Source: Elephas maximus indicus (Eukaryota > Chordata > Mammalia > Proboscidea > Elephantidae). From it: a DNA stretch of 64,000 nt. This document shows positions 34,511 to 47,162 of the stretch, in pieces. A program made the translations under genes and the position numbers. The stretch lies in assembly GCF_024166365.1 (NCBI RefSeq), contig NC_064820.1, forward strand, positions 83,218,001 through 83,282,000, read 5' to 3'. The notes under the pieces are model-generated. The model had not been told where the DNA came from. It was given only the letters and a program-made list of their open reading frames with translations, and ran no database searches. Numbering within the stretch: the stretch's first letter is position 1; each line of letters opens with the position of its first letter.

Positions 34511-34964
34511 AATTGTTTGTTGAATAAATTTCCTCACTTCTACAGTAATGATACAGCTAAAGAAGAAATTACTCTCTGCCAGGTTGGAATCTTCCTATGA
34601 GGTTATATGTGGCAACCATTGAAAAATGTCTGGTTGAGAAATATCCAATTTAATGCAACAGTTGAAATAGAATGAAGGTGCAGAACTCTGCAGAAATTTA
34701 CTTACTCTCTTTGAAAAAACATTTGTTTCATAATGCATCTTGCTTTTTAATAAAATATAAGACTAGTAAGTTAAGTGCCATTGCTTAAGAGTTAATGGAA
34801 TAGCCTTGGATAACCTAAATGAATAAAGATACAACTGTTTAATGTCTGTGCATAGTCTAGTCCACATAGAATATTTAAATTAAACTCTAAAGAATGTCTT
34901 TACTTGCTACCTGAAAGTTAAATACAGAGCCTACTATATTCCTCTGGAGTCAGTAAAGTAAGAC

Positions 34965-35113
34965 TACCCAGAATCTTAGCCTTGTTAGAAATGCAAATTC
35001 TCAGACATCATCCCAGACGTACTAAATCAGAAACTCTCCGGCTGGGGCTCAGCAATCTGGGTTTTAACAAGCTCTCCAGGTTTCCAATCTATGCTGAAGT
35101 TTGAGAACCACTG
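34965..35113 (+). mobile_element. MER5A hAT-type DNA transposon remnant
   Basis: 'cttgttagaaatgcaaattc', 'actaaatcagaaactctccg', 'ggttttaacaagctctccag' and the terminal-repeat end 'gtttgagaaccactg' follow MER5A order. It is a non-autonomous element with no coding capacity. Confidence 0.8.
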
Positions 35114-35273
35114 CCATAGAAGACACAGTTATCTATTGAAGCAATTTCATCTGGATTGTGTTTAAGAGGAAACAAACCACATTTCCTGCCAACGTTTTGG
35201 AATCATTACTAAACAATCAGCTCAGCCAATGTCTTGCAAAAGATGTGGTTTTGGTGAACTCTATTTTTAGTAT

Positions 35274-35459
35274 AACCAAAAAACCAGCTGCCATCAGGTC
35301 CATTATGACTCATAGTGACTTCTGTAGGGTTTCCAAGGCTATAAATCTCTCCAGAAGCAAACTACCACATCTTTCTCCTAAGGAGCTGCTGGTGGTTTCA
35401 AATGGCCAACTTTTGGGTTAGCAGTCAATTGCTTTAACCACTGCATCATCAGGGTATCT
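35274..35459 (-). mobile_element. AfroSINE, antisense, long variant
   Basis: 'ccagctgccatcaggtccat', 'cagaagcaaactaccacatc' and the head region 'ccaacttttgggttagcagt'. Part of the body between tail and middle segment is missing. Confidence 0.88.
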
Positions 35460-35475
35460 GGTAGAAAGAGTGTAC

Positions 35476-38400
35476 ATGTTGTTAAGTGCTGTTGAGTTGG
35501 TTCCTACTCATACCAACCCTATGTACGACAGAACGAAACACTGCCCGGTCCAGCGCCATCTCACAGTCGTCGTTTGCTTGAGCCCATTATTGCAGCCACT
35601 GTGTCAATCTGTCTCATTGAGGGTCTCCCTCTTTTCCGCTGACCCTGTACTCTGCCAAGCATGATGTCCTTCTCCAGGGACTGATCCCTTCTGACAACAT
35701 GTCCAAAGTATATAAGATACAGTCTCACCATCCTTGCTTCTAAGGAGCATTCTGGTTGTATTTCTTCCAAGACAGATTTGTTCATTGTTTTGGCAGACCA
35801 TGGTATATTCAATATTCTTCACCAGCACCACAATTCAAAGGCATCAGCTCTTCTTCGGTCTTCCTTATTCATTGCCCAGCTTTCACATGCATATGATGCG
35901 ACTGAAAATACCATGGCATTGGTCATGCGCATCTTAATCTTCAAGGTGACATCTTTGCTTCTCAACACTTCAAGAGGTCTTTGGAGCAGATTTGCCCAAT
36001 GTAGTGTGTCTTTTGATTTCTTGATTGCTGTTTCCGTGGGTGTTGATTGTGGATCCAAGTGAAGTGAAATCCTTCACAACTTCAGTCTTTTCTCCGTTTA
36101 TTGTGATGTTGCTTATTGGTCCAGTTGTGAGGATTTTTGTTTTTATGTTGAGGTGTAATCCATATGAAGGCTGTGGTCTTTGATCTTCATCAGTAAGTGC
36201 TTCAGGCTCTCTTCACTTTCAGCAAGCAAGGTTGTGTCATCTGCATAACGCAGGTTGTTAATGAGTATTCCTCCAATCCTGATGCCCCGTTCTTCTTCAT
36301 ATAGTCTAGGTTCTTGAAGTGTTTGCTCAGCATACAGACTGAATAGGGTATGGTGAAAGGATACAACCGTGACACACACCTTTCTTGACTTTAAACCAGT
36401 CGGCATCCCTTGCTCTGTCTGAACAACTGCCTCTTGGTCTATGTAAAGGTTCCTCATGAGCACAATTAAGTGTTCTGGAATTCCCATTCTTTGCAGTATT
36501 ATCCATAATTTGTTGTGATCCACACAGTTGAATCGCATTGCGTAGTATTCTCTGCTTTTCATCCATCTGACATCAGCAATGATATCCCTGGTTCCACATC
36601 CTCATCTGAATCCGGCCTGAATTTCTGGCAGTTCCCTGTGGATATACTGCTGCAGCAGCTCTTGAATGATCTTCAGCAAAATTTTGGTTGCGTGTGATAT
36701 TGTTCGATAATTTCTGCGTTCAGTTGGATCACCTTTCTTGGGAATAGGCATAAATATGGACCTCTCCCAGTCGGTCTGGCCAGGTAGCTGTCTTCCACAT
36801 TTCTTGGCACAGGTGAGTAAGCACATCCAGCGCTGCATCCATTTGTTGAAACATTTCAGTTGATATCCCGTCAATTCCTGGAGCCTTGTTTTTCGCCAGT
36901 GCCTTCAATGAAGCTTGAACTTCTTCCTTCAGTACCATCGGTTCCTCATCATGTGCTCCCTCTTGAAATGGTTGAACATCGACCAATTCTTTTTGGTATA
37001 ATGACTCTGTGTATTTGTTCCATCTTTTTTTTGCTGCTTCCTGCATCATTTAATATTTTCCCCATAGAATCCTTCACTATTGCATCTCGAGGCTTGAATT
37101 TTTTGTTCATTTCTTTCAGCTTGAGAAATGCCGAGTGAGTTCTTCCCTTTTGGTTTTCCATCTCCAGTTCTTTGCACATGTCATTATAATACTTCACTTT
37201 GTCTTCTCAAGCCCCCCTTTGAAATCTTCTGTCACTTTTTTTTACTTCATCATTTGTTGCTTTTGCTTTAGCTGCTTGATGTTCTAGAGCAAGTTTCAGA
37301 GTTCTGACATACGTTTTGGTCTTTTCTTTCTTTCCTGTCTTTTTAATAACCTCTTGCTTTCTTCATGTATGATGTCCTTGATGTCATTCCACAGCTTGTC
37401 TGGTCTTCAATCATTAGTGTTCAATGCATCAAATCTATTCTTGAGATGGTCTCTAAATTCAGGTGGGTTATACTCAAGGTCGTACTTTGGCTCTCGTGGG
37501 CTTGTTCTAATTTTCTTCAGTTTTGACTTGAATTTGCATATGACCAGTTGATGGTCTGTTTCACGGTTGGCACCTGGCCTTGTTCTGACTGATGATATCA
37601 AGCTTTTCCATCATCTCTTTCCACAGATGTAGTCAATTTGATTCCTGTGTATTCTGTCTGGCGAGATCCGTGTATATAGTTGCTGTTTATGTTGGTGAAA
37701 AACAGTATTTGTAACGAAGAAGTTGTTGGTCTTGCAAAATTCTATCATGTTATCTCCAGCATCATTTCTGTCGTCAAGGCCATATTTTACAACTACCGAT
37801 CTTTCTTCTTTGTTTCTAACTTTTGCATTCCAGTCACCAGTAATTATCAATGCATCCTGATTGTGTGTTTGATCAATTTCAGACAGCAGAAACTGGTAAA
37901 AATCTTCAGTTTCTTCATCTTTGGCCTTAGTAGCTGGTGCGTAGATTTGAATAGTAGTCATATCAACTGATCTTCCTTGTAAGTGTATGGATGTTATCCT
38001 ATCACTGACAGTGTTGTAGTTCAGGATAGATCTTCAAATGTTCTTTTGATGACGAATGCAACACCATTCCTCTTCAAGTTGTCATTCCCGGCATAGCAGA
38101 CCATGTGATTGTCCAATTCAGAATGACCACCAGTAGTCCATTTCAGCTCACTAACGCCTAGGATATCGATCTTTATGTATTCTATTTCATTTTTGAGGAT
38201 TTACAATTTTCCTAGATTTTTACTTCGTACATTCCAGGTTCCGATTATTAGTGGATGTTTGTAGCTGTTTCTTCTCATTTTGAGTCTTGCCTCATCAGCA
38301 AATGAAGGTCCCTCAAAAGCTCGACTCCATCCACATCATTAAGCTTGACTCTAGTTTGAGAAGGCAGCTCTTTCCCAGTCGTCTTTTGAGTACCTTCCAA

Positions 38401-38645
38401 CCTGGGGAACTCATCTTCCGACATGGCACCAGACAATGTTCTGCTGCTATTTATAAGGTTGTCACTGGCTAATGCCTTTCAGAAGTAGACTGCCAGGTCC
38501 TTCTTCTAGCCTGTCTTCATCTGGAAGATCAGCTGAAACCTGTCCACCATGTGTGACCCTGCTGGTATCTGAATACCAGTGGCGTAGCTTCCAGCATCAC
38601 AGCAACACACAAGTCTCCACATTATGACAAACTGACAGACACATC
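35476..38645 (-). mobile_element. RTE-clade LINE, antisense, near full length
   Basis: About 3.2 kb, colinear from the 3' tail (35476) to the 5' end ('gacaaactgacagacacatc', 38627-38646) with the sense copy at 53803-57017. RTE LINEs carry one main ORF with an APE-type endonuclease followed by a reverse transcriptase; both domains are visible here but broken. The tail is the antisense of the AfroSINE tail type. It stands opposite to SCAMP1 transcription. It has more frameshifts than the sense copy and so is probably the older or more decayed of the pair. Confidence 0.92.
35561..38290 (-). pseudogene. RTE endonuclease-reverse transcriptase ORF, multiply frameshifted
   Basis: Minus-strand peptides in order: endonuclease part 37611-37961 (IQIYAPATKAKDEE, ITGDWNAKVRN, HRNQIDYICGKR), then 37407-37601 (TDHQLVICKFKSKLKK, with the catalytic-type DH). 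Next is 36729-37049 (ALAKNKAPGIDGISTEMF), then 36143-36562 (RIGGILINNLRYADDTTLLA, the RT active-site YADD), then 35561-36058 (ASYACESWAMNKEDRR, SLEKDIMLGRVQGQRKRGRPS). At least six frame changes or stops separate them. The upstream part near 38000-38290 is visible only as fragments. It has no coding potential. Confidence 0.9.
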
Positions 38646-39530
38646 GGGGAGAGTGTACATACACGCGTAAAATCCTGACTTTACGTATAATTGACCTCAA
38701 GTAAGTTTCTGGACTGTTTTAAGGCCAGAGCTTCTGTTTCTGAAAAGTGGAACACCACCATCTATCAGGAAGGACCATTGCATAAGTAAGTGCTGGATAC
38801 CTAATAGGCATTAAAAGATAATTTATTATTACTTAAATCTTGTTCAGCTTTGTTATCCTCTCCCAGTTTAGAGACCACAGCTTTCTCAGCACTACTTACA
38901 TTTATTAAGGCTAATCTGAAACTTTAGTTATGTGATAATTTAGAGAGATCAGTTCTTTACCTTCCTCAAATCTAGTCTGATTCTTGGCATTTACTGTGCA
39001 TACCATACGGCTTCGTCACATATACTACATTAGGAGAGATTCCAGATTGACTAGAAGTGAACTTGCTTCACTTGAGGCAGTGATTTTGTCAAACCACCAG
39101 TTAACTTTCAGGCTGGGTTAATTTTTTTTTTTTTTAAATCTAGAAGGAAACAAGTGCGTTGTAGTTGTTATAGTCAAAAGTAGAGAACTGGAAGAATGAT
39201 TTTACTCTGTGTCTTTTTAAAACTAAGCTATACCTTTTTAAAAAAGAGTTTATGATGAATTTCAAGACATTTGAGATAATTAGATATGTAAATTTGTAAA
39301 ATGAGAGGTGGAACTCATTGCACTACTGTAGCATTCAGAGGCTGGCTTTGATGGCATGGATATTGGCTAAGCAAAATGCATTTTGCATGCCCTCCTTTTT
39401 GAATTAATTTTGTTTTATAATTATGTAAAACATTTTTGTGGTTCCAAAAACTATAAAACAATATACATTCAGAGAAATCTAGCGTCTAAGACTATCTTCT
39501 CTTTAGTGTTCCCTTTCTTTCCCTATAAAA
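38646..39530. other. Intron 1, nothing recognised
   Basis: Unassigned intronic sequence with a T run at about 39121-39135. No exon or repeat identified. Confidence 0.45.
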
Positions 39531-39681
39531 CAAAAAAAAACTACTGCCATGGAGTCGATTCCAGCTAATAGCGACCCCGTAGGACAGAGCAGAACTGCCT
39601 CATAGAGTTTCCAAGGCTGTCATCTTTACGGAAGCAGACTGGTGGGCTCGAACTGCTTGAACTACTGTGCCACCAGCGTTC
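39531..39681 (-). mobile_element. AfroSINE, antisense, internally deleted
   Basis: 'catggagtcgattccagcta', 'ggacagagcagaactgcctc' and 'ttacggaagcagactggtgg', then a jump to the head end 'gtgccaccagcgttcc'. Part of the head around the A box is missing. Confidence 0.9.
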
Positions 39682-40955
39682 CTCCTTTCCCCTAGTAAAA
39701 CTTTTTATTAATTCTTGGTTCTTCCTTTTTAAAAATATAAATACACACGTACATTTATTTTTATCTTCCTTGCATAAAAGGTAACACCTTATTTACACTG
39801 TTCAGTACCTTGCTTTTTTCACTCCATAGCAGTGTGTAGACTTATAACATTTAACAACTCCTAATACTCAGCCACGTAGTACTGCTTTATCCTGTAGATC
39901 CAAGAAGCAGTTACCAAATACCACTAGGCATGTATGATAAAAAAAAAAAATAAGACCTGCTTCTTGTATTCAAAGAGATAACAATGTAATTTGGGAAGAA
40001 AGACTTGCGTGCAGATCATTATGGTTCATTGAAGTAAATGCTAACAGATAAATACTAATTGCTGTGGTAGGATTGATTCCAGGGATGGAGTGACTTGGAT
40101 AGGGGGAAGGTATCAGGAAGGTTATTGTTTAGCATCTGAGGTAATATTTGGACCCTGTCTTTAAGGAAGAGGAGGAGGTTGATTGCCAGGCTGACCCTGC
40201 TGGGATGAGTATTCTGCTAGAGGAAGCAATGCAAAGACTATGTTGTTTAAGGAATCACAGATCATCTGGTTTTGTGGCTGGTGGTGAGAGTGGGCATTGA
40301 GACGCCAGCTGAAGGGGTCTGCATTTGTTGACACTAAACCTACTTCTTAATTAGGTTGACCCCACCAATGCCAAGCTGAAAATTTTGGTTAAAACATTCA
40401 CTTTTCCATTTTCTTCATCTTCTTCCTAAAGCAGGCATCCCGTTTTGATAATCTTCCTGCTCCTCTCACTTGGGGGTACCTTCAGAGGGAAACCCTGGAG
40501 AGTACAGTGGTTTCATTCCTCCTCCTCTCTTTTTTAGGCATTGTAGGTCTTTGCCTTTCCCCTCCAGCCCATTTTATTGTTAAGCAAATCTAAAGCCTTT
40601 ATTTTTTGTCTGTACCGTACTTTTTATTTATCCTTAGTACTTGCTTTTTGCCAAGTTCAAGACTTCTTATGCAATAGCATATTTCATTTGGTTATGGGAG
40701 AAGGATATGGCAGGGTGAGGGTGGTTATGTGAGAAGGTTGATGAGGCTGAAAATGTAGGCAGGGACAAAATAGTCAGAATCTTTACATTAGATTTGGAGG
40801 AGTTTGTTTTATAGTTAGTGGAGAGCCTCTAAATGGGGTCTGAAATGGAGAAAATTGGAGAAGAGGAATGACAAATTAGCCTAGCATTTTAGAAAGGTAA
40901 TTTCAATGAATGTGTTGAGGAAGGTGTTTTGAAGAAAGTACAGTATAGACGAGGG
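39682..40955. other. Intron 1, nothing recognised
   Basis: Unassigned. It contains an A run at about 39939-39951 and generic intronic sequence. Confidence 0.45.
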
Positions 40956-41127
40956 CAGTGGTCTCTATACCAGCAGCAGCTTCACCTGGAAACTTCTTAG
41001 AAATACTGATTCGTAGACCACACTGCAGCCATACTGAATCAGAAACTCTGGGGGTGGGGTACAGCATTTTGTGTTTAAATAAGCCTTTCAGTTCATTCTG
41101 ATGCGTACTAAAGTTTTAGGCTCAGTG
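40956..41127 (+). mobile_element. MER5A hAT-type DNA transposon remnant
   Basis: 'cagtggtctctataccagca', 'actgaatcagaaactctggg' and 'tcattctgatgcgtactaaa', with the degraded terminal end 'ggctcagtg'. It lies about 0.8 kb upstream of SCAMP1 exon 2. Confidence 0.8.
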
Positions 41128-41912
41128 AACTAGAGATAGGAAGGCCAATTAAGCTACGTCACAGTTTACAAAATATTTTTCATGTCAATATGTGGTTGAT
41201 TTTATTCATTATATTTGTTTTTTGCAGTCACAATCAAGAGAAATAGAATAATTACCTAGCGTTTTGTGATTTTAGTTGTTTATAGGAAAGCCTAGTACTA
41301 AAAGATCTGAAAAGCCAGATAGAGTGGTAATATATTATACTTGGACAAAGGGAGACTGTCCAGAATCATGTGCAAGAAAGAAGTGGTCAAGTAGAGATAT
41401 CTGAATAGAATTAAAAAAAAAGTAAAAGACATTTCATTCTCAATGCTACAGATGTTGGCCATCTATGACATTGATTGGTAGTGTGATATTTTAGATCTGC
41501 AGCAGGGAAAACTGACAGAAATACTATCAAAAAGGGGAACATGAACTCTTGGCGGAGCCCAAAGGAAAGGATGGATGGTGGACTCACTCAGGGTTTGTGA
41601 AGATGCTGTCTTGCCATCAGTTTCACACAGCTGTGAAGACGTGGTCTATTTTGAATCCTTATTTAATAGCTAGCAGCTGATTTGCAGCTAATCTCATTTT
41701 TGTTTCTCTTTGAAGCTGTGAGGGTTGAGGGTTTAAATTTCAGCTTTGTTGCAATGGGACTCAGTAAATCTCTTGACAATCATTTTCTTTTATTTCCCTT
41801 TGTTAGCTTTTCTGAGCGACCCAAAATACAGGTAAAGCAAGTGCTTTGTAAAGATCAAAATTGCTTCTTAATGGATAAGTAATCTTTTTTTCTCCTTCAT
41901 ATTTTATTCCAG
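41128..41912. other. Intron 1 end, before exon 2
   Basis: Repeat-poor sequence leading into the exon 2 acceptor, with a T/C-rich tract from about 41884. Nothing else seen. Confidence 0.6.
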
Positions 41913-41990
41913 GATCCATCAGTTACACAGGTGACAAGAAATGTTCCACCAGGACTTGATGAATACAATCCATTTTCGGATTCTAGAACA
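41913..41990 (+). CDS. SCAMP1: SCAMP1 coding exon 2 (residues 20-45)
   Basis: This exon has 26 codons in phase 0 and continues directly from exon 1. It reads [14 protein letters not shown], then [12 protein letters not shown], matching SCAMP1. It carries the third NPF motif at residues 38-40 of the protein. A pyrimidine-rich tract followed by TTCCAG precedes it (acceptor AG at 41911-41912), and the donor GTAAGA follows at 41991. Both flanking introns are phase 0, so skipping this 78-nt exon would keep the reading frame and remove one NPF motif. The proline-rich segment and transmembrane core expected next in the family are not in this window. There are no frameshifts or stops, so this is the functional locus and not a processed copy; the intron and the intact CpG promoter support that. 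Confidence 0.96.
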
Positions 41991-43265
41991 GTAAGACTAT
42001 TTTTAATTGAATTAATTTTAAATGTTTAAGTTGAAATTAAATAGGAATTTTATTTCACTTATGGTTTCTTTTTTTGTCAGTTGATTAAACTTTTGTAAAA
42101 GCTGTTAATGTTTTATTTAGAATTTAGCACGGTAAGACCTTTTTATTTTAAACAGGAAGGAATATCAGTAGTAATTGAAAAATGACCACGAAGGTCCTAG
42201 TAGATACTGAAATGAAGTTGCTAAATGTTGACCGAGCATGTAAATTACAGGTTGAACCTTGCAAAATAGCCCGTAGGTTGACCAGTTTTTTTTTTTTTTA
42301 CGTAAATACTCAGGGACTTTATTTTTTACTATATATATATATTTTTTTTTAATTAACTTTTATTAAGCTTCAAGTGAACATTTACAATTCCAATCAGTCT
42401 GTCACATGTAAGTTTACATGCATCTTACTCCCTTCTCCCACTTGCTCTCCCCCTATTGAGTCAGCCCTTTCAGTCTCTCGTTTCGTGCCAATTTTGCCGT
42501 CTTCCCTCTCTCTCTATCTTCCCATCCCCCCTCCAGTCAAGAGTTGCCAACACACTCTCCAGTGTCCACCTGATTTAATTAGCTCACTCTTCATCAGCAT
42601 CTCTCTCCCCCCGCTGACCAGTCCCTTTCATGTCTGATGAGTTGTCTTCAGGGATGGTTCCTGTCCTGTGCCAACAGAAGGTCTGGGGAGCATTGCCGCC
42701 GGGATTCCTCTAGTCGCAGTCAGACCATGAAGTATGGTCTTTTTATGAGAATTTGGGGTCTGTATCCCACTGATCTCCTGCTCCCTCAGGAGTTCTCTGT
42801 TGTGCTCCCTGACAGGGCAGTCATCGACTGTGGCCGGGCACCAACTAGTTCTTCTGGTCTCAGGATGATGTAGGTCTCTGGTTCATGTGGCCCTTTCTGT
42901 CTCTTGGGTTTTTAGTTGTTGTGTGACCTTGGTGTTCTTCATTTTCCTTTGCTCCAGGTGGGTTCAGACCAATTGATGCATCTTAGATGGCTGCTTGTTA
43001 GCATTTAGGACCCTAGACGCCACATTTCAAAGTGGGATGCAGAATGTTTTCATAATAGAATTATTTTGCCAATTGACTTAGAAGTCCCCTCAAACCATGT
43101 TCCCCAGACCCCAGCCCCTGGTCCACTGACCTTTGAAGCATTCATTTTATCCCGGAAACCTCTTTGCTTTTAGTCCAGTCCAATTGGGCTCACCTTCCTT
43201 GTATTGAGTGTTGTCTTTCCCTTAACCCTAAGCAGTTCTTATCTACTGATTGATCAATATAAAAC

Positions 43266-43298
43266 CCTCTCCCTCCCTCCCTCCCTCCCTCCCCCCCT
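43266..43298 (-). repeat. G-rich purine tract in L1 3' UTR
   Basis: CCCT repeats on the plus strand, i.e. GGGA repeats on the L1 sense strand, with six or more G3 runs. The same position is purine-rich in the other L1s (about 25070-25090 sense; 59160-59185 and 61710-61737 antisense). Such tracts are a known feature of L1 3' UTRs and can form G-quadruplexes. Confidence 0.85.
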
Positions 43299-43349
43299 CG
43301 TAACCGCAAAAGTATGTGTTCTTCTCAGTTTTTTCTATTTCTCAAGATC

Positions 43350-46300
43350 TTATAATAGTGGTCTTATACAATATTTATCCTTTTGCCTCTGACTAATTTT
43401 GCTCAGCATAATGCCTTCCAGGTTCCTCCATGTTATGAAATGTTTCAGAGATTCGTCACTGTTCTTTATCGATGCGTAGTATTCCATTGTGTGAATATAC
43501 CACAATTTATTTACCCATTCATCCGTTGACGGACACCTTGGTTGCTTCCAGCTTTTTGCTATTGTAAACAGAGCTGCAATAAACATGGGTGTGCATATAT
43601 CTGTTTGTGTGAAGGCTCTTGTATCTCTAGGGTATATTCTGAGGAGTGGGATTTCTGGGTTGTATGGTAGTTCTATTTCTAACTGTTTACGATAACGCCA
43701 GATGGATTTCCAAAGTGGTTGTACCATTTTACATTCCCACCAGCAGTGTATGAGAGTTCCAGTCTCTCCGCAGCCTCTCCAACATTTTTTATTTTGTGTT
43801 TTTTGGATTAATGCCAGTCTAGTTGGTGTGAGATGGAATCTCATCGTAGTTTTAATTTGCATTTCTCTAATGGCTAATGATCGGGAGCATTTTCTCATGT
43901 ATCTGTTGGCTGCCTGAATATCTTCTTTAGTGAAATGTGTGTTCATATCCTTTGCCCACTTCTTGATTGGGTTGTTTGTCTTTTTGTGGTTGAGTTTTGA
44001 CAGAATCATGTAGATTTTAGAGATCAGGCGCTGGTCTGAGATGTCAGAGCTGAATATTCTTTCCCAGTCTGTAGGTGGTCTTTTTACTCTTTTGGTGAAG
44101 TCTTTAGATGAGCATAGGTGTTTGATTTTTAGGAGCTCCCAGTTATCTGGTTTCTCTTCATCATTTTTGGTAATGTTTTGTATTCTGTTTATGCCTTGTA
44201 TTAGGGCTCCTAATGTTGTCCCTATTTTTTCTTCCATGATCTTTATCGTTTTAGTCTTTATGTTTAGGTCTTTGATCCACTTGGAGTTAGTTTTTGTGCA
44301 TGGTGTGAGGTATGGGTCCTGTTTCATTCTTTTGCAAATGGATATCCAGTTATGCCAGCACCATTTGTTAAAAAGACTATCTTTTCCGCAGTTAACTGAC
44401 ACTGGTCCTTTGTCAAATATCAGCTGCTCATACATGGATGGATTTATATCTGGGTTCTCAATTCTGTTCCATTGGTCTATGTGCCTGTTGTTGTACCAGT
44501 ACCAGGCTGTTTTGACTACTGTAGCTGTATAATAGGTTCTGAAATCAGGTAGAGTGAGGCCTCCCACTTTCTTCTTTTTCAGTAATGCTTTGCTTATCTG
44601 GGGGTTCTTTCCCTTCCATATGAAATTGGTGATTTGTTTCTCTATCCCCTTAAAATACGACATTGGAATTTGGATCGGAAGTGTGTTATATGTATAGATG
44701 GCTTTTGGTAGAATAGACATTTTTACAATGTTAAGTCTTCCTATCCATGAGCAGGGTATGTTTTTCCACTTAAGTATGTCCTTTTGAATTTCTTGTAGTA
44801 GAGCTTTGTAGTTTTCTTTGTATAGGTCTTTTACATCTTTGGTAAGATTTATTCCTAAGTATTTTATCTTCTTGGGGGCTACTGTGAATGGTATTGATTT
44901 GGTCATTTCCTCTTCGGTGTTCTTTTTGTTGATGTAGAGGAATCCAAGTGATTTTTGTTTGTTTATTTTATAACCTGAGACTCTTCCAAACTCTTCTATT
45001 AGTTTCAGTAGTTTTCTGGAGGATTCCTTAGGGTTTTCCGTGTGTACGATCATGTCATCTGCAAATAGTGATAGCTTTACTTACTCCTTGCCAATCTGGA
45101 TACTCTTTATTTCTTTGTCTAGCCTAATTGCCCTGGCTAGGACTTCAAGTACGATGTTGAATAAGAGCGGTGATAAAGGGCATCCTTGTCTGGTTCCCGT
45201 TCTCAAGGGAAATGCTTTCAGGTTCTCTCCATTTAGAGTGATATTGGCTGTTGGCTTTGCATAAATGCCCTTTATTATGTTGAGGAATTTTCCTTCAATT
45301 CCTATTTTGGTAAGAGTTTTTATCATAAATGGGTGTTGAACTTTGTCAAATGCCTTTTCTGCACCTATTGATAAGATCATGTGGTTTTTATCTTTTGTTT
45401 TATTTATGTGGTGGATTACATTAATGGTTTTTCTGATATTAAACCAGCCTTGCATACCTGGTATAAATCCCACTTGATCAGGGTGAATTATTTTTTTGAT
45501 GTGTTGTTGGATTCTATTGGCTAGAATTTTGTTGAGGGTTTTTGCATCTATGTTCATGAGGGATATAGGTCTAAAATTTTCTTTTTTTGTAATGTCTTTA
45601 CCTGGTTTTGGTATCAGGGAGATGGTAGCTTCAAAAAATGAGTTGGGTGGTATTCCGTCTTCTTCTATGCTTTGAAATACCTTCGGTAGTAGTGGTGTTA
45701 AGTCTTCTCTGAAGGTTTGGTAGAACTCTGCAGTGAAGCCGTCCGGGCCAGGACTTTTTTTTGTTGGAAGTTTTTTGATTACCGTTTCAATCTCTTTTTT
45801 TGTTATGGGTCTATTTAGTTGTTCTGCTTCTGAATGTGTTAGTTTAGGTAGGTAGTGTTTTTCCAAGAATTTATCCATTTCTTCTAGGTTTTCAAATTTG
45901 TTAGAGTACAATTTTACGTAGTAATCTGAAATGATTCTTTTAATTTCATTTGGTTCTGTTGTGATGTGGTCCTTCTCGTTTCTTATTCGGGTTATTTGTT
46001 TCCTTTCCTGTATTTCTTTAGTCAGTCTAGCCAATGGTTTATCGATTTTGTTAATTTTTTCAAAGAACCAGCTTTTGGCTTTGTTAATTCTTTCAATTGT
46101 TTTTCTGTTCTCTAATTCATTTAGTTCAGCTCTAATTTTTATTATTTGTTTTCTTCTGGTGCCTGATGGGTTCTTTTGTTGCTCACTTTCTATTTGTTCA
46201 AGTTGTTGGGACAGTTCTCTGATTTTGGCTCTTTCTTCTTTTTGTATGTGTGCATTTATTGATATGAATTGGCCTCTGAGCACTGCTTTTGCTGTGTCCC

Positions 46301-47162
46301 AGAGGTTTTGATAGGAAGTATTTTCATTCTCGTTGCTTTCTATGAATTTCCTTATTCCCTCCTTGATGTCTTCTATAACCCAGTCTTTTTTCAGGAGGGC
46401 ATTGTTCATTTTCCAAGTATTTGATTTCTTTTCCCTAGTTTTTCTGTTATTGATTTCTAGCTTCATTGCCTTGTGTTCTGAGAAGATGCTTTGTAATATT
46501 TCGATGTTTTGGACTCTGCAAAGATTTGTTTTATGATCTAATATGTGGTCTATTCTAGAGAATGTTTCATGTGCACTAGAAAAAAAAGTATATTTTGCAG
46601 CAGTTGGGTGGAGAGTTCTGTATAAGTCAATGAGGTCAAGTTGGTTGATTGTTGTAAGTAGGTCTTCCGTGTCTCTATTGAGCTTCTTACTGGATGTCCT
46701 GTCCTTCTCCGAAAGTGGTGTGTGGAAGTCTCCTACTATAAATGTGGAGGTGTCTATCTCACTTTTCAATTCTGTTAAAATTTGATTTATGTATCTTGCA
46801 GCCCTGTCATTGGGTGCGTAAATATTTAATATGGTTATGTCTTCCTGATCAATTGTCCCTTTTATCATTATATAGTGTCCTTCTTTACCCTTTGTGGTGG
46901 ATTTAAGTCTAAAGTCTATTTTGTCAGAAATTAATATTGCTACTCCTCTTCTTTTTTGCTTATTGTTTGCTTGATATACTTTTTTCCATCCTTTGAGTTT
47001 TAGTTTGTTTGTGTCTCTAAGTCTAAGGTGTGTCTCTTGTAGGCAGCATATAGATGGATCGTGTTTCTTTATCCAGTCCTTGACTCTCTGTCTCTTTATT
47101 GGTGCATTTAGTCCATTTACATTCAGCGTAATTGTAGATAAATAAGTTTTTAGTGCCGTCAT
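43350..47162 (-). pseudogene. L1 ORF2 (endonuclease, RT, Cys-rich), one premature stop
   Basis: There are 1,270 codons, close to the usual L1 ORF2 length. Endonuclease landmarks: [31 protein letters not shown] and SRIDHIL. The residue usually Asn in the GDFN motif is His here. RT landmarks: [26 protein letters not shown] and [20 protein letters not shown], then SLFADD. C-terminal Cys-rich motif: [18 protein letters not shown]. The only internal stop is a TAA at 45081-45083, in the same frame, just before the FADD block; the related copy at 23.8 kb has a Glu codon there. The reading frame ends RPLL, four codons shorter than the copy ending at 25029. In L1 biology this protein nicks target DNA and reverse-transcribes L1 RNA; this copy is inactive as written. 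Confidence 0.95.

Larger units (their letters stand above)
14369..41912 (+). other. SCAMP1: SCAMP1 intron 1
   Basis: This 27,544-bp phase-0 intron is bounded by GTGAGC at 14369 and TTCCAG ending at 41912. It contains more than a dozen AfroSINEs, two MLT1-like LTRs, one L1 in sense orientation (23439-25992), an older antisense L1 (29125-30290), nested L1/RTE debris (26.2-27.6 kb) and an antisense RTE (35.5-38.65 kb). No additional SCAMP1 exon was recognised inside it. Confidence 0.93.
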
